From positions 1 through 64,000 of the forward strand of contig ALKQ01000016.1 in NCBI GenBank assembly GCA_000440235.1: a stretch of DNA of 64,000 nt, given 5' to 3'. Position 1 is the first letter of the stretch, and every line of letters starts with the position of its first letter. The stretch is from Streptococcus suis 10581 (GTDB taxonomy: Bacteria > Bacillota > Bacilli > Lactobacillales > Streptococcaceae). A program made the position numbers and the translations under genes. Shown one piece after another: positions 45,529 through 53,523 of the stretch. Below the pieces are notes generated by a model, which saw only the letters and a program-made list of their open reading frames with translations, did not search any database and had not been told where the DNA came from.

Positions 45529-46371
45529 TTAGTTTTTTACTGCATCGGTTGCAACATCCTCACCAAACCATTTTTGGGAGATTTCTTGGAATTTACCTTC
45601 TTTATATAATTCAGCAAACGCCTTATTAATGTTTTCTACGAGTGTCGTATCTGATTTACGAGCACCGACTGCGAAGGCTTCATTTTCAAAACCTGCATCA
45701 ATGATGTTGTAATCTGCGATAATTCCCTCTTGTTGCAAGTAATAATTTGCATACACACGGTCAATCAAAAGGCCATCAATACGATCGTTTTTCAAGTCAA
45801 TCAAGGCTTCATTGAAGGTCGCATACTGACTTGCATCGTTATTTTGAACAATATCTTTCAAAATAGCTGGTTGTGATTCAAATACTGAATAACCAGATGA
45901 ACCTGCTTGTGCACCTAAAATCTTATCCTTCATATCAGATACTTGGCTAATATTGGAAGATTTTTTGGTTACAAGAACTTGTTGGTTATCCATGTAGGGA
46001 TTTGTGAAAAGAACTTTTTCCTTACGCTCATCTGTAATAGAATAACCATTCCAAATTAAATCAATGTTCCCATTATTCAATTCGGTTTCTTTCAAGTCCC
46101 AGTCAATTGGTTGCCATTTTACAGTAATTCCATATTTTTCAAAGACTGCATTAGCCAAGTCAATATCGAAACCTGTGTAAGAACCATCTGTCTGTTCAAA
46201 TCCCATTGGAACAAAGGTCTTATCAAAGCCAATCGTAACGGATTTTTCAGACTCGTAGGCTGTCCAATTATCAGACTTAGTAGCCGAATCATTGGAGCCA
46301 CAAGCAGCAAGAGTTAAAGAAGTTACAAGAGCAAAAGCTCCAAGCATCATTTTTTTAATATTCATCATCAT
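45529..46371 (-). CDS. amino-acid ABC transporter substrate-binding lipoprotein
   Basis: 280-residue polar-amino-acid-type (SBP family 3) lipoprotein with lipobox LAAC (Cys about residue 24). The family signature GFDIDLANAV and ITDERKEKVLFTNPY are present. Ligand cannot be deduced; cystine or glutamine-type are possible. Unusually it is the last gene of the operon, after permease and ATPase. Confidence 0.88.
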   Translation of the reverse strand: MMMNIKKMMLGAFALVTSLTLAACGSNDSATKSDNWTAYESEKSVTIGFDKTFVPMGFEQTDGSYTGFDIDLANAVFEKYGITVKWQPIDWDLKETELNNGNIDLIWNGYSITDERKEKVLFTNPYMDNQQVLVTKKSSNISQVSDMKDKILGAQAGSSGYSVFESQPAILKDIVQNNDASQYATFNEALIDLKNDRIDGLLIDRVYANYYLQQEGIIADYNIIDAGFENEAFAVGARKSDTTLVENINKAFAELYKEGKFQEISQKWFGEDVATDAVKN

Positions 46372-46385
46372 ATTTGTTCCTTTTC

Positions 46386-47018
46386 TTAGTGTTTCGGTTC
46401 AATTTTGATGATTTCATCTGCGATATTCTCAGCAAACTGCATATCATGGGTGACCACAATTTGCGTGATTCCAGTAGCCCTATTTTCAAGAATCAGTTTC
46501 TCAACTTCTTTTCTTAATTCAGGGTCTAGGGCCGAAGTTGGTTCATCATAGCCGATAATCTCAGGATCAATCATCATCGCACGCGCCAAGGCCACACGTT
46601 GTTTCTGTCCACCCGATAATGAAAATGGGTAGGCATTTGCGTGGTTAGCAAGTCCAAGAGTATCCAAGAGTTTAAGGGCCTTGTCTTCCGCCTCTGAACG
46701 CGACATATTTTGCGTTTTCATAGGAGAGAGAACCAAGTTTTCCAATACGGATAGGTGCGGAAAAAGCTGGAAGTCCTGGAAGACAAAGCCCAGCAAATGT
46801 CGTTTTCCCAACTCCTCTAATGGCAGTTCTTGACCATTATACACCAAAGTTCCTGAATCAATAGTCTCTAAACCAGCCAACATCCGTAAAAGAGTTGTCT
46901 TACCACCGCCAGATTGACCAACGATGGCAACAATTTTCCCTTCTGGAATGACCAAATCATAGTTGGAGAAAATCTGTTTATCTTCAAAGCGTTTTGACAA
47001 ATTGCGTAACTCTAACAT
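46386..47018 (-). CDS. amino-acid ABC transporter ATP-binding protein
   Basis: 210-residue ATPase: Walker A GQSGGGKTT, signature LSGGQKQR, Walker B IIGYDEP, switch His VTHDMQ. Shorter than the usual 240-250 residues because the C-terminal end stops soon after the H-loop. Its ATG lies 9 nt after the permease stop. Confidence 0.92.
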   Translation of the reverse strand: MLELRNLSKRFEDKQIFSNYDLVIPEGKIVAIVGQSGGGKTTLLRMLAGLETIDSGTLVYNGQELPLEELGKRHLLGFVFQDFQLFPHLSVLENLVLSPMKTQNMSRSEAEDKALKLLDTLGLANHANAYPFSLSGGQKQRVALARAMMIDPEIIGYDEPTSALDPELRKEVEKLILENRATGITQIVVTHDMQFAENIADEIIKIEPKH

Positions 47019-47027
47019 GACTTCCTC

Positions 47028-47669
47028 CTATCTATAATAATCAAATTTCTTTTCTACTTGTTTAGAAATCAGTGTTACCGCACCGATCATCAATAGGTAG
47101 ATTGCACCTGCGATAAACATAGGCGCCAAGCTGGCATCACGATTGGCAGCAGTACGACTAGCCAACAACAAATCGCTAACCCCAAGTGCATAGACCAAAG
47201 AAGTATCCTTTACCAAAGTCATGACTTCATTGAAAACACTTGGTAGGACAATTTTCACAACCTGCGGTAAGACAATGTAGCGAATGGTCTGAACAGGGGT
47301 AAATTTCAATACCTTAGCCGCTTCGTACTGACCTTTTGGAATAGCTTCAATACCACCACGGAAAATTTCAGAGAAATAGGCCGCATAGTTGAGCGTAAAG
47401 GCCAGAATCACAGCAGGCATTCGGTCAAATGTGATACCCACACTTGGTAAAACGTAATAAACAAAAATTAATTGTAAAAGCAAGGGGGTTCCTCGCATAA
47501 TTAATACATAGAAATGCAATAACCATTGTAAGGGTTTAAATTTAATCTGCATTAAAAAAGCGAAAACAGCTCCCAGAGGCAAGGATAATATCAATACTAG
47601 AAAAAATACTTGCAAGGAGACTGCAGCACCATTTAGTAGACTGGGCAGAACTTCCAAAACATAATCCAT
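47028..47669 (-). CDS. amino-acid ABC transporter permease
   Basis: 213-residue HisM/GlnP-type permease with five membrane segments and the EAA loop (YEAAKVLKFTPVQTIRYIVLPQ). First gene of the operon. Upstream is a TTGAAA-17-TATACT promoter and a candidate CodY box. Confidence 0.92.
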   Translation of the reverse strand: MDYVLEVLPSLLNGAAVSLQVFFLVLILSLPLGAVFAFLMQIKFKPLQWLLHFYVLIMRGTPLLLQLIFVYYVLPSVGITFDRMPAVILAFTLNYAAYFSEIFRGGIEAIPKGQYEAAKVLKFTPVQTIRYIVLPQVVKIVLPSVFNEVMTLVKDTSLVYALGVSDLLLASRTAANRDASLAPMFIAGAIYLLMIGAVTLISKQVEKKFDYYR

Positions 47670-47699
47670 AGAATTCTCCTAAAAGAGTGATTAGGTTAT

Positions 47700-47746
47700 A
47701 GTATATCAGAAAACTTTATCTATTTCAAAGGATTTTTCAGAATTTT
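47700..47746 (-). promoter_or_regulatory. promoter of amino-acid ABC operon with CodY-box candidate
   Basis: TTGAAA (47723-47728), 17 nt, TATACT (47700-47705) with TGA extension. Four nt upstream of the -35, AAAATTCTGAAAAAT (47732-47746) matches the CodY consensus AATTTTCWGAAAATT at 12 of 15 positions. Confidence 0.55.
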
Positions 47747-47784
47747 TATAAAATTTAATGTAATTTCCGAATATTTTTCTGAAA

Positions 47785-47812
47785 AAACGGATTTGGCTAC
47801 CCAAATCCGTTT
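47785..47812 (-). terminator. glmS terminator
   Basis: AAACGGATTTGG, CTAC loop, CCAAATCCGTTT; on the minus strand a T-run follows. Confidence 0.9.
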
Positions 47813-47816
47813 ATAT

Positions 47817-49628
47817 TTATTCAACTGTTACAGATTTCGCCAAGTTACGAGGCTTATCAACATCCAAACCGCGTTGCAAGGTTGCATAGTAAGCGATCAA
47901 CTGTGTCGGAACCACCATAGCAATCGCTGACAAGAATGGATGAACAGTTGTAACAGTGATGTCATCTTCTTCCTTAGCTACTGCTTCATCTACAATTGTC
48001 AAGACATTGGCACCACGCGCCACTACTTCCTGAATATTGCCTCGAGTATGGCTTGCAAGGTGTGGATGATTTGAAATCAAGGCCAAAACAGGAACACCGT
48101 CTTCAATCAATGAAATGGTACCGTGTTTCAATTCACCTGCCGCAAAGCCTTCACATTGGATGTATGAAATTTCTTTCAATTTCAAGCTGGCTTCCATAGA
48201 AACGTAGTAGTCACTACCACGACCGATATAGAATGCGTTGCGAGTGGTTGATAAGAGTTTTTCAACTTTTTCAGCAATCACATCTTTTTCTGACAAGCTG
48301 GCCTCGATAGATTGAGCTACGATGGACAATTCATGCACCAAGTCAAATTCTTTCGCGTAGGCATTGCCATTGGCATCACCGACAGCCTTAGCCAAGATTG
48401 CCAAAGTCGCAATCTGTGCAGTGTAGGCTTTTGTAGAAGCTACCGCAATTTCTGGTCCTGCATGGAGCAACATGGTGTAAGTTGCCTCACGTGATAGGGT
48501 CGAACCAGGAACGTTGGTTACAGTCAAACTTGGAATGCCCATTTCATTAGCTTTAACCAATACCTGACGGCTATCAGCAGTTTCACCTGACTGGCTAATC
48601 ATGACAAAGAGTGGCTTTTTGCTCAAAAGTGGCATATTGTAGCCCCACTCAGATGAAATTCCCAACTCTACTGGTGTATCTGTCAATTTTTCCAAGAAAT
48701 CTTTTGAGGCAAATCCTGCGTGATAAGACGTACCAGCAGCCAAGATATAGATACGGTCAGCTTCTTGAACTGCTTTGATAATATCCGCATCAACTGTAAT
48801 TTGACCTTCTTCATTTGTATATGCGCTAATCAATTTACGCATAACAGTTGGCTGCTCATCAATTTCCTTGAGCATGTAGTATGGATAAGTTCCCTTACCA
48901 ATATCTGACAAATCAAGCTCAGCTGTATAGCTACCACGTTCAATCGCATTGCCATCATAGTCCATGACTTCAACACTATCTTTTTTCACGATAACCAATT
49001 CCTTATCGTGAATTTCCATGTATTCACTTGTCTCACGAATCATAGCCATGGCATCTGAGCAGACCATGTTATAGCCATCACCAAGACCAATCAAAAGTGG
49101 AGATTTATTTTTGGCAACATAGATTGTATCTGCATCATTAGCATCAATCAAAGCAAAGGCATATGAACCTTGAATAATCTTCAATGCTTTTTTGAAGGCT
49201 TCTAGAGTTGACAAACCTTCTTCTGCAAATTGACCAATCAAGTGTACAGCAATTTCTGTATCTGTCTGCCCTTTCAAGTCATGACCTGCAAGATACTCTT
49301 CCTTGATTTCTGCGTAGTTTTCAATCACACCGTTGTGGACTAGGATATGTCCAGCAGTTTGAGAAGTGTGAGGGTGAGCGTTGTTCTCAGTTGGCTTACC
49401 ATGAGTCGCCCAACGAGTATGACCGATCCCTGTTGTCCCTTCAGTCTTATCGCCAACTTTTGCAGACAATTCTGCAATGCGACCAACAGCTTTCACAAGA
49501 TGAGCTTGCTCACTACCCGTCACAAAAATACCTGCTGAATCATAACCACGGTATTCTAATTTTTCAAGTCCTTGAATCAAAATATCAGTTGCGTTTGTAT
49601 TTCCTACAACACCAACGATTCCACACAT
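47817..49628 (-). CDS. glmS: glutamine-fructose-6-phosphate aminotransferase
   Basis: Makes glucosamine-6-phosphate, the entry to amino-sugar and peptidoglycan synthesis. The 603-residue enzyme starts at ATG 49628 so that Cys2 (MCGIVGVVG) becomes the N-terminal nucleophile; a GTG 9 nt upstream would bury it and is rejected. The glutaminase domain (1-240) is followed by two SIS domains ([10 protein letters not shown]) and the C-terminal AKSVTVE. The leader carries a hairpin (CGATGTT/AACATCG, 49641-49658) just before the AGGTGA ribosome site. The promoter is bracketed by two NagR-like operators. Confidence 0.97.
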   Translation of the reverse strand: MCGIVGVVGNTNATDILIQGLEKLEYRGYDSAGIFVTGSEQAHLVKAVGRIAELSAKVGDKTEGTTGIGHTRWATHGKPTENNAHPHTSQTAGHILVHNGVIENYAEIKEEYLAGHDLKGQTDTEIAVHLIGQFAEEGLSTLEAFKKALKIIQGSYAFALIDANDADTIYVAKNKSPLLIGLGDGYNMVCSDAMAMIRETSEYMEIHDKELVIVKKDSVEVMDYDGNAIERGSYTAELDLSDIGKGTYPYYMLKEIDEQPTVMRKLISAYTNEEGQITVDADIIKAVQEADRIYILAAGTSYHAGFASKDFLEKLTDTPVELGISSEWGYNMPLLSKKPLFVMISQSGETADSRQVLVKANEMGIPSLTVTNVPGSTLSREATYTMLLHAGPEIAVASTKAYTAQIATLAILAKAVGDANGNAYAKEFDLVHELSIVAQSIEASLSEKDVIAEKVEKLLSTTRNAFYIGRGSDYYVSMEASLKLKEISYIQCEGFAAGELKHGTISLIEDGVPVLALISNHPHLASHTRGNIQEVVARGANVLTIVDEAVAKEEDDITVTTVHPFLSAIAMVVPTQLIAYYATLQRGLDVDKPRNLAKSVTVE

Positions 49629-49675
49629 ACATATCACCTACGATGTTTGTTAACATCGGCTTTCATTTCTTTAAA

Positions 49676-49694
49676 AATTGGTCTAGTCTAATTT
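49676..49694 (-). promoter_or_regulatory. NagR-like operator, downstream copy
   Basis: AATTGGTCTAGTCTAATTT, an imperfect palindrome, identical to 49754-49772. It falls about 20-35 nt downstream of the predicted glmS transcript start. Confidence 0.7.
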
Positions 49695-49718
49695 ATATCT
49701 AAAAAGACCAGTGAAATC

Positions 49719-49747
49719 AGTATATAACAAGTTTTTATCCTTGTCAA
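49719..49747 (-). promoter_or_regulatory. glmS promoter
   Basis: Consensus TTGACA (49742-49747), 17-nt spacer, TATACT (49719-49724). Leader about 85 nt. Confidence 0.88.
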
Positions 49748-49753
49748 CATTTT

Positions 49754-49772
49754 AATTGGTCTAGTCTAATTT
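49754..49772 (-). promoter_or_regulatory. NagR-like operator, upstream copy
   Basis: Same 19-mer as the downstream copy, spaced 78 bp start to start and 6 nt upstream of the -35. It resembles the GntR-type NagR sites (TTGGTCTA-containing palindromes) known at streptococcal nag and glmS genes. Confidence 0.7.
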
Positions 49773-49816
49773 CAAAATACAGTTCCAGTCATCTCAACAC
49801 AATAAAAAAGCTGATT

Positions 49817-50359
49817 CTACTGAACCAGCCCTGTCTTAATAAAACCAAATTCTGAAAGTGGACTAATCCGAAAAGTCAGTCTACCAACAATATCCTCACT
49901 AGAAATCAAACCAAAACTACGACTATCCTGTTGATTCGTTCGTACATCATTCAACACCAAATAGTGCCCCTCTGGAATGACGTTGTACTTTCCATTTGTC
50001 AAGGTTTCCAATGTAAAGTCATCTGTATAACTTTCTTGTGAATGAGGCGTTTTTAAATAGTTCTCTGTAACAATAATATCATTACGATAGAGAACATCAT
50101 CCATATAGGTAACCGTCTCGTTTTCCAATGCAATCACACGACTCACATACTCTTTTCCCTCATGGTTATACAAAATAAAATCTCCATGAATCGGGCGGAC
50201 ATTTCGCACCGTCATGATAAAGTCGTTTTCCTTCAAATAACTATTTGCCATCTCAGGGGTAATCGTGACTGGCTCAAGTAACCAAAATCGTAGGCCAATG
50301 ATTCCCAAAATCAATAAGACCAATAAACTGATTTGTTTTATTAAATCTCTTTTTACCAT
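49817..50359 (-). CDS. signal peptidase I homologue lacking the catalytic Ser/Lys dyad
   Basis: 180-residue membrane protein with one N-terminal segment (about 10-28) and an extracytoplasmic SPase I fold. The later conserved boxes are recognisable (GDFILYNHEGKEYVSRVIAL, LVLNDVRTNQQDSRSFG, VGRLTFRI). In the box that should read SMxPTL the sequence is EMANSYL, placing Met37 at the nucleophile position. The general-base Lys of the (I/V)KR motif is Ser73 (YVSRV). It is therefore probably not a protease. Comparable dyad-less SipA/LepA proteins assist pilus assembly in other streptococci, but no pilus genes are nearby. ATG with GGAGAG upstream. Confidence 0.8.
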   Translation of the reverse strand: MVKRDLIKQISLLVLLILGIIGLRFWLLEPVTITPEMANSYLKENDFIMTVRNVRPIHGDFILYNHEGKEYVSRVIALENETVTYMDDVLYRNDIIVTENYLKTPHSQESYTDDFTLETLTNGKYNVIPEGHYLVLNDVRTNQQDSRSFGLISSEDIVGRLTFRISPLSEFGFIKTGLVQ

Positions 50360-50401
50360 AATCTCTCCATTTCACTAGTATTATACCACAATTTAGAGCC
50401 A

Positions 50402-51019
50402 TTAGTGTCTGAGATGCTGGTAAATCTCTTCAGCAATAACTTGATTTCCTAGCGGTGTCAAATGAAGACCATCGCTATAGTATTCAAGATGTCCCTCCGT
50501 CACAGTGTAAAGGTTAATAACTGGTAAACCAAGTTCGTTTCCGATAGCTGGGATAATTTTTTGTAATTCATCTTCAATAATTTGATTATTCAATCCAAAA
50601 CGACTGGTTGGCACGTAAGGCGGGATGACTAAATAAACATCCGGCTGGCTTGGTAAATCCATATACTGCTCTGCCATTTCCCTATACTCTCGAATAAACC
50701 TCTCCCTATTCCAATATGGTCCTCGGCTATCGTTACTACCAATCATGATGATGACAATATCTGCTTCACTCTCAAGTGAAAGTTGGGCATTCTTCTCTTT
50801 AAAGTAAGGAAAATCTGCAGTTGACTGAAGTGAACGCCCACTCAATCCATAATTTGAAACTTGATAGTGATGCCCAAGTTTCTCAGCTAGAATACAAGGA
50901 TAGGCATCTTTTTCCCGATTCTCCAAGCCATATCCATAAGTCAAACTATCTCCGACTGTTGCAACTTTTACGGCCCCACTTCCAACGGTTAGGACCTCAG
51001 GATACATTATATCTGACAC
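50402..51019 (-). CDS. SGNH/GDSL-family hydrolase
   Basis: 205-residue esterase/acetylhydrolase-like enzyme without a signal peptide. Block I GDSLTYGYG (Ser nucleophile), block III GSNDSRG and block V DGLHLTPLG (Asp-His) are complete. Starts at a GTG (51019) with GAGGAG 5 nt upstream. 42 nt upstream of the signal-peptidase-like gene, perhaps one operon. Substrate unknown. Confidence 0.85.
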   Translation of the reverse strand: MSDIMYPEVLTVGSGAVKVATVGDSLTYGYGLENREKDAYPCILAEKLGHHYQVSNYGLSGRSLQSTADFPYFKEKNAQLSLESEADIVIIMIGSNDSRGPYWNRERFIREYREMAEQYMDLPSQPDVYLVIPPYVPTSRFGLNNQIIEDELQKIIPAIGNELGLPVINLYTVTEGHLEYYSDGLHLTPLGNQVIAEEIYQHLRH

Positions 51020-51088
51020 ACGAACTCCTCAATTTTTCTTATTTTCTATTGTACCATGTTGAAAAAAATAAATAAACTTCTGAATTTG

Positions 51089-51097
51089 TGATATAAT
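51089..51097 (+). promoter_or_regulatory. promoter of FAD oxidoreductase gene (extended -10, predicted leaderless)
   Basis: TGA TATAAT (hexamer 51092-51097), six bases, then ATG 51104. No Shine-Dalgarno sequence and no good -35. Confidence 0.6.
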
Positions 51098-51103
51098 TAA
51101 CTT

Positions 51104-52213
51104 ATGAAAAAACAAGTTATTATTATAGGCGGAGGAATTGTTGGCTCTACTGCAGCCTTTTATCTCTCCCAAGAAGAACAAGTCAATCTTACTCTCATTG
51201 ATTCAGGTGTCGGAACAGCCACACGAGCTGCCGCAGGTATCATCTGCCCATGGATGGCTCAGAAAAAAAATAAAGACTGGTATAAGCTGACTTCCGATGG
51301 CGCTGTTTTCTACCGTCAATTGGTAGCCGATTTGGAAAAATCGGGTGCTACTGAAATTCCATTCAAACAGACTGGAACCATCGGCCTAAAAAGTAAGCCT
51401 GAACTACTTGATAAAATCCAAAAAATTGCCGAGGAACGTCGCGTAGATACTCCGACTATTGGCGAAATTACTCCGCTTATAGGCTCGGAAATTAACCAGT
51501 ACCTGCCACTACTTAAGCCAGACTACTTTGGTATCCATTTAGAAGGTGGCGGTCGTATTGATGGTGGGCGTTTGATTGATATTCTTCAGGAACAATTTTT
51601 GAAAAATGGTGGTACACGTATCTACGGACAAGCAAAACTGCTTGACAACCATACTGTCGAAGTAGATAATCAAGTGCTTACTGCTGACCATATTATCTTA
51701 GCCACAGGGGCCTGGTTGCCACATATTCTTGAACCTCTTGGTTATCAAGTGGATGTTCGACCACAAAAAGGACAATTGTTCGAATTAGATACAGAATTCG
51801 ATACCGACAATTGGCCAGTTTGTATGCCTTACGGAGAGATTGACATCCTACCATTTGAAAATGGAAAAATCATTATTGGTGCAACTCATGAAGATGATAT
51901 GGGCTACGATTTAGAACTAGACCCTGAAAAAATCCAAGCCATGCATGATAAAATAGCTGAATTCATGCCTGATTTGGCAAACTATCCTGTAGCCAGAACT
52001 CGCATTGGAACGCGCGCCTATACTTCAACTTATTCACCATTCTACGGAAATATTGAGGATATGCCTAATGTCTGGGTAGCTAGTGGTCTAGGCTCCACCG
52101 GTCTGACAAACGGTCCAATTATCGGTTGGCAAATTGCTAAAGAAATTCTCAACCAAGAAACAAACTTTGACCGTACACCATATTCTCCAAATAGATATAT
52201 TCTCAAAAAATAA
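51104..52213 (+). CDS. DadA/DAO-family FAD-dependent oxidoreductase
   Basis: 369-residue flavoenzyme probably oxidising a D-amino acid or glycine/sarcosine. N-terminal dinucleotide loop IIGGGIVGSTAAFYLS, a substrate-domain with GRIDGGRLIDIL, and the C-terminal FAD contact VASGLGSTGLTNGPIIG. The ATG has no ribosome site and lies 6 nt after a TATAAT, so a leaderless mRNA is predicted. The IS200-type element follows downstream; no clear terminator is seen between. Confidence 0.87.
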   Translation: MKKQVIIIGGGIVGSTAAFYLSQEEQVNLTLIDSGVGTATRAAAGIICPWMAQKKNKDWYKLTSDGAVFYRQLVADLEKSGATEIPFKQTGTIGLKSKPELLDKIQKIAEERRVDTPTIGEITPLIGSEINQYLPLLKPDYFGIHLEGGGRIDGGRLIDILQEQFLKNGGTRIYGQAKLLDNHTVEVDNQVLTADHIILATGAWLPHILEPLGYQVDVRPQKGQLFELDTEFDTDNWPVCMPYGEIDILPFENGKIIIGATHEDDMGYDLELDPEKIQAMHDKIAEFMPDLANYPVARTRIGTRAYTSTYSPFYGNIEDMPNVWVASGLGSTGLTNGPIIGWQIAKEILNQETNFDRTPYSPNRYILKK

Positions 52214-52290
52214 GATACGATAAGTTTAGATTCTACTAACCCTTTAATGTAAGATACTAAGACTAGTTGTTATCTAACCAATAAATCATG

Positions 52291-52777
52291 ACCACCCGTC
52301 AAACGGGTGGTTTGAACAAGGGCTATAAGCCCACATCACCAGCCAGCGCCTAAAGACGCTGGCTTTCACTTTGTTCAAGCCTCACTGCTTTTGACTCGTC
52401 ACTAGCCTCTTAAAGAGGCATTCGTACTACTTGCCATTGAGGCTGGGCAAAAAGCCCAGGACCACTACCCAGAGTTCGTGTCAACATCTCAGCGCAGTGG
52501 TTGATTGGGTTTAACAGTCCGGTGGACTGTTAAAGGTTGGAGATAGTATTTGCGAAGCAAATCTCAGCAATTCGTGTTTTACACTCCAAATCTGACCATT
52601 ACGACTGTTGCGAACAAAGTTCGCTCTATTTCCAACCTCAAACTGTCCCCCAGACAGTTTGAGCTGTGCGGGGGTGGGAGTGAAACAGTCTGGGGATAGA
52701 CTGTTTCAGCTCAACAACTGGAAATAAGGACTTGTTGACGAACTCTTTTTATCTTGGCCGAGTTCTTTCCCACTCCC
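52291..52777. repeat. dense hairpin array, possible structured RNA or ssDNA element
   Basis: Within 490 bp: ACCACCCGT/ACGGGTGGT (52291-52311); GGGCT/AGCCC (52320-52332); AGCCAGCG/CGCTGGCT (52341-52364), the last two enclosed by TTGAACAA/TTGTTCAA (52312-52319 with 52371-52378); GCCTCT/AGAGGC (52405-52419); CTGGGC/GCCCAG (52443-52459); an 11-bp stem AACAGTCC/GGACTGTT type (52510-52534); ATTTGC/GCAAAT (52548-52562) and GCGAAC/GTTCGC (52610-52624), both enclosed by GGTTGGAGATAG/CTATTTCCAACC (52535-52546 with 52626-52637); CTCAAACTGTC/GACAGTTTGAG (52637-52663, loop CCCCA); TGAAACAGTCT/AGACTGTTTCA (52681-52708, loop GGGGAT). No gene overlaps it. Confidence 0.85.
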
Positions 52778-52840
52778 CTTCATACTCTTTTACACTCAAT
52801 TTATCAAGTGCTATATCATGTTTAACTCGCTTTCTAGATT

Positions 52841-53284
52841 TTAAGCTCGTGAAGAAATCATCCATTGGATAATTTCTTTATTCTTGTATATATTTCTTAA
52901 TTGTGGCTTCATTAAGTCCAACTTACACTCTTCAACAATTCCCCAAATTGTTGAAGCTCTCTGCCCAGAAATGACGATTGCCAAATTTATAGAGAGATTG
53001 GCGTGTTTATCAAACATCATAAGAGCACTCTTGCCTTTTAAATAGCCCATAAAACTTGATACACTTAACCTTGGAGGAATACTGACTAACATGTGAACAT
53101 GGTCTGGCATCAGATGACCTTCGATAATTTCAACACCTTTATAACTACACAATCGTCGAAATATCTCTCCAAGACTACTTCGATATTGATTATAGATAAT
53201 TTTTCGTCTATACTTAGGGGTAAAGACAATGTGGTATTTACACAGCCACTTTGTATGTGATAAACTATGTGCCTTTTGCGCCAT
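52841..53284 (-). pseudogene. tnpA: IS200-family Y1 transposase TnpA, 3' part destroyed
   Basis: From ATG 53284 (AAAGGAG upstream) the frame gives MAQKAHSLSHTKWLCKYHIVF and the HUH metal motif in MPDHVHMLVSIPP, then FMGYLKGKSALMMFDKHANL. After that the frame shifts: YKFGNRHFWAE is still readable in a neighbouring frame. The following GYY-x-STVG segment, which should hold the catalytic tyrosine, is replaced by a 27-bp perfect hairpin (52930-52956). Recognisable GLNEATIKKYIQE codons resume after it. The open frame ends at 52841 with unrelated residues. The protein cannot be active in the normal way. Confidence 0.85.
52930..52956. repeat. 27-bp perfect hairpin inside tnpA
   Basis: CTTCAACAATT, CCCCA loop, AATTGTTGAAG. 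The loop is the same as in the hairpin at 52637-52663. Confidence 0.9.
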
Positions 53285-53368
53285 ATTTTTCTCCTTTCGC
53301 TTTACAATAGGCTTGAACACCTTTATTGTATCGCGTTTGGAGTTTTTTTTGGTATAACCTTCATCGCG

Positions 53369-53429
53369 CACCCGCATAGCGGGTGGTTTATTTGTCACGC
53401 ACCTTACGGAGCGTGACGGACTAAAAGTC
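53369..53429. repeat. hairpin cluster at transposase-proximal end of IS200-type element
   Basis: CACCCGC/GCGGGTG (53369-53385, loop ATA), GTCACGC/GCGTGAC (53394-53417) and GACT/AGTC (53419-53429). They lie upstream of tnpA where the IS left end is expected. Confidence 0.75.
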
Positions 53430-53440
53430 ACATAATAAAA

Positions 53441-53471
53441 AAGTTTGAAGTAGTTTATCTACTCCAAACTT
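53441..53471 (-). terminator. terminator of the small zinc-ribbon gene
   Basis: 13-nt arms AAGTTTGAAGTAG / CTACTCCAAACTT with one mismatch and loop TTTAT; a T-run follows on the minus strand. Confidence 0.8.
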
Positions 53472-53523
53472 TACATTTATCTTCAATAAAGAAATATATA
53501 AAAATACTCTTTCTAATTTTAAA

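Larger units (their letters stand above)
52291..53429 (-). mobile_element. IS200/IS605-type element, degenerate
   Basis: A Y1-transposase pseudogene is flanked by hairpins with a common motif in the same orientation: CACCCG...CGGGTGGTTT at 52292-52313 and at 53369-53388. Same-strand hairpins at both ends, instead of inverted repeats, are the hallmark of IS200/IS605 elements. Boundaries are approximate. The non-coding part (about 550 bp) is much longer than in ordinary IS200. Confidence 0.6.

Noticed and set aside
49629..49816. glmS ribozyme
   Set aside because: No ribozyme-like core; the leader is about 85 nt and the region is explained by promoter and operators.
52291..52777. CRISPR array
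   Set aside because: Hairpin arms differ from unit to unit and spacing is irregular; no direct repeats of constant length and no cas genes.
52291..53284. IStron (group I intron plus IS605 transposase)
   Set aside because: The hairpin region is downstream of tnpA on its strand, whereas the intron is upstream in known IStrons, and no group I core sequences were recognised.
53285..53431. N-terminal extension of the IS200 transposase frame
   Set aside because: It reads through the IS end hairpins; ATG 53284 has a ribosome site and the family N-terminus.
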